43,864 nucleotides of DNA, taken from NCBI GenBank assembly GCA_025210475.1, contig JAOARW010000090.1, positions 1 to 43,864 of the forward strand, written 5' to 3'. The stretch is from Carboxylicivirga sp. (GTDB taxonomy: Bacteria; Bacteroidota; Bacteroidia; Bacteroidales; Marinilabiliaceae). Positions 42,991 through 43,864 of the stretch are shown one piece after another (position 1 is the first letter of the stretch; each line of letters opens with the position of its first letter). Made by a program: the position numbers and the translations under genes. A model generated the notes under the pieces. The model saw nothing but the letters and a program-made list of their open reading frames with translations. It made no database searches and was not told where the DNA came from.

Positions 42991-43864
42991 TTAAAACGAA
43001 AAACGTCTTCCCTTCCTTCGTTTGTTATAACTCAACCTTCTTCGATTCACATTTTTTGTATTATCCCAATGTGGATACTTAAGCAACTCAATCAAAAACT
43101 GATGATTTACCTTCCCCCAAAGGCTTCGCCCTTTAACATTCTTATAAGATTCTGAAGTAAATCGTGCTTTATCAAACACCTTATTTGCTATATACTCCAG
43201 GTGTGATTTAATACCTTTTTTAACCGTTTCCTGCTCTTTACTGTCAAGCTTTGAAGCAATTGTGCTATAAGCACCACAACCCTCTAAATTGAGCTCTTTT
43301 AATACTATTTTTCGAGTCTCACTATCTTCTAATGCCGACTTTTCTTTATCCACAATGGATTCAATAAAACTATGTTTGCCTTGTCTAAACTGATTCGTTA
43401 AATCACGGATAATATCATAAAACTGATCATTGCTTAAAGTAAAAGTTTGCAAACGCATCTTATTCTTCTTTAGAAGATACTGTGCATCCACCACTGTTTT
43501 ATCCATTGGAGAGTAAATATTCAAATTTCCATTCTTTGAAAGGCTATAAGGCAATAGATTGTGTTTGATGAACGCTTCACGTAAATCTTTGATGTTATAA
43601 AAACGATAGCTAAGATTCAGCTCTTTAAGGATTTGTTCTGTTTTCTGTTTTAGTTCCTGTTGTACCTTTTCATTAGTCCCCTGTGATTGACAAGTAAGTA
43701 AATCGGGCTGTTCATCAAACTGTGATAAGGCGATGGGATGACGAAGTATTGTCCCTTCCTGATTCTTGACCATGACTGATTGCCACCTCTCTGACTGGTA
43801 TATTTCCAGGTTAAAAGTTTTTATTATATCACAGTATTCCTGTTGATTCGAAACATTCGACTTA
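42991..43864 (-). CDS. unidentified protein, open at the right window edge (5' partial)
   Basis: I do not recognise this protein. The reading frame stays open from 43864 to a stop at 42991 (290 or more codons). An ATG at 43773, preceded by AGAGAGG, could be the true start, giving 260 residues, but 30 further open codons upstream make a longer gene likely. Visible features are helical, charged segments (NEKVQQELKQKTEQILKEL, DIIRDLTNQFRQGKHSFIES) and a very basic C-terminus (NVNRRRLSYNKRRKGRRFSF), suggesting nucleic-acid binding. Being in the element beside an integrase and defence genes, a mobilisation or defence role is possible, but no domain supports it. Confidence 0.7.
   Translation of the reverse strand, partial: KSNVSNQQEYCDIIKTFNLEIYQSERWQSVMVKNQEGTILRHPIALSQFDEQPDLLTCQSQGTNEKVQQELKQKTEQILKELNLSYRFYNIKDLREAFIKHNLLPYSLSKNGNLNIYSPMDKTVVDAQYLLKKNKMRLQTFTLSNDQFYDIIRDLTNQFRQGKHSFIESIVDKEKSALEDSETRKIVLKELNLEGCGAYSTIASKLDSKEQETVKKGIKSHLEYIANKVFDKARFTSESYKNVKGRSLWGKVNHQFLIELLKYPHWDNTKNVNRRRLSYNKRRKGRRFSF

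Noticed and set aside
42991..43773. Calling the edge gene a relaxase
   Set aside because: The charged, helical and basic character is compatible, but no relaxase motif (His triad, catalytic Tyr) is visible in the part present.
37300..43864. Second copy of the tRNA-Pro 3' end as an att site
   Set aside because: No copy of the T-arm/acceptor 3' sequence was seen in the rest of the window, so the element's right end cannot be placed.
1..43864. CRISPR array, insertion sequence or rRNA
   Set aside because: No regular direct repeats with spacers, no transposase gene and no rRNA segment were found.

Overview
This window comes from a member of the Bacteroidota, most likely an environmental Bacteroidia of the Marinilabiliales kind (the lineage is an inference). 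The evidence is SusC/SusD pairs, a FecI/FecR-type sigma and anti-sigma pair feeding a TonB receptor with an STN domain, DUF4249, lipoboxes on many exported enzymes, AT-rich intergenic DNA with few Shine-Dalgarno sites, and promoters of the Bacteroidota form TTG-N(about 19-20)-TAnnTTTG. No frameshifted genes were seen.

Bases 137-30208 read as one large peptidoglycan (murein) scavenging and recycling locus. A leftward block (15556 to 137) encodes a transglutaminase-like lipoprotein, an NlpC/P60 muropeptide endopeptidase, an exported Ala-Glu dipeptide epimerase, a YngK-like glycosidase, a D-lactate dehydrogenase with Fe-S domains, a metallophosphoesterase/beta-propeller lipoprotein and a SusC/SusD outer-membrane importer. 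Opposite it, rightward, lies the exo-muramidase NamZ. A second leftward block (27492 to 17069) encodes a very large exported Amidase_3/golvesin protein, a tandem GT2 protein, a DUF4922 (HIT/GalT-like) protein, a double-GNAT protein, a SpoIID protein without a signal peptide, and an AmpG-like permease. Rightward from the shared upstream region lie murK (MurNAc kinase) and murQ (MurNAc-6-P etherase), followed convergently by a FadR-type GntR regulator. Together: fragments enter through SusCD, are trimmed in the periplasm by amidase, NamZ and NlpC/P60, cross the inner membrane, MurNAc is phosphorylated and de-etherised, and the D-lactate released by MurQ can be oxidised by the dehydrogenase. A recurring motif, core TTGTATkAyrTAT, occurs upstream of susC, nlpC, the transglutaminase/namZ divergence, the amidase/murK divergence and gntR, and is a candidate operator for the GntR protein.

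Bases 30329-37048 are ordinary core or accessory genes: trxB, then a leftward operon of ECF sigma factor, a previously unlisted 59-residue acidic protein, FecR anti-sigma, an STN-TonB receptor and a DUF4249 lipoprotein.

At 37208 there is a tRNA-Pro(GGG) with promoter and terminator. It is followed by a tyrosine recombinase with repeated GTTACCTA sites, and then by a leftward cargo of a 92-residue unknown protein, a subtilase and an AAA ATPase (an IetAS-type anti-phage pair), and a gene open at the window edge. This looks like the left end of an integrated element carrying a defence module; the far end is outside the window.

Gaps between genes of the 17-24.5 kb block are packed with imperfect inverted repeats (MITE/REP-like), while the rest of the locus is mostly tightly spaced.
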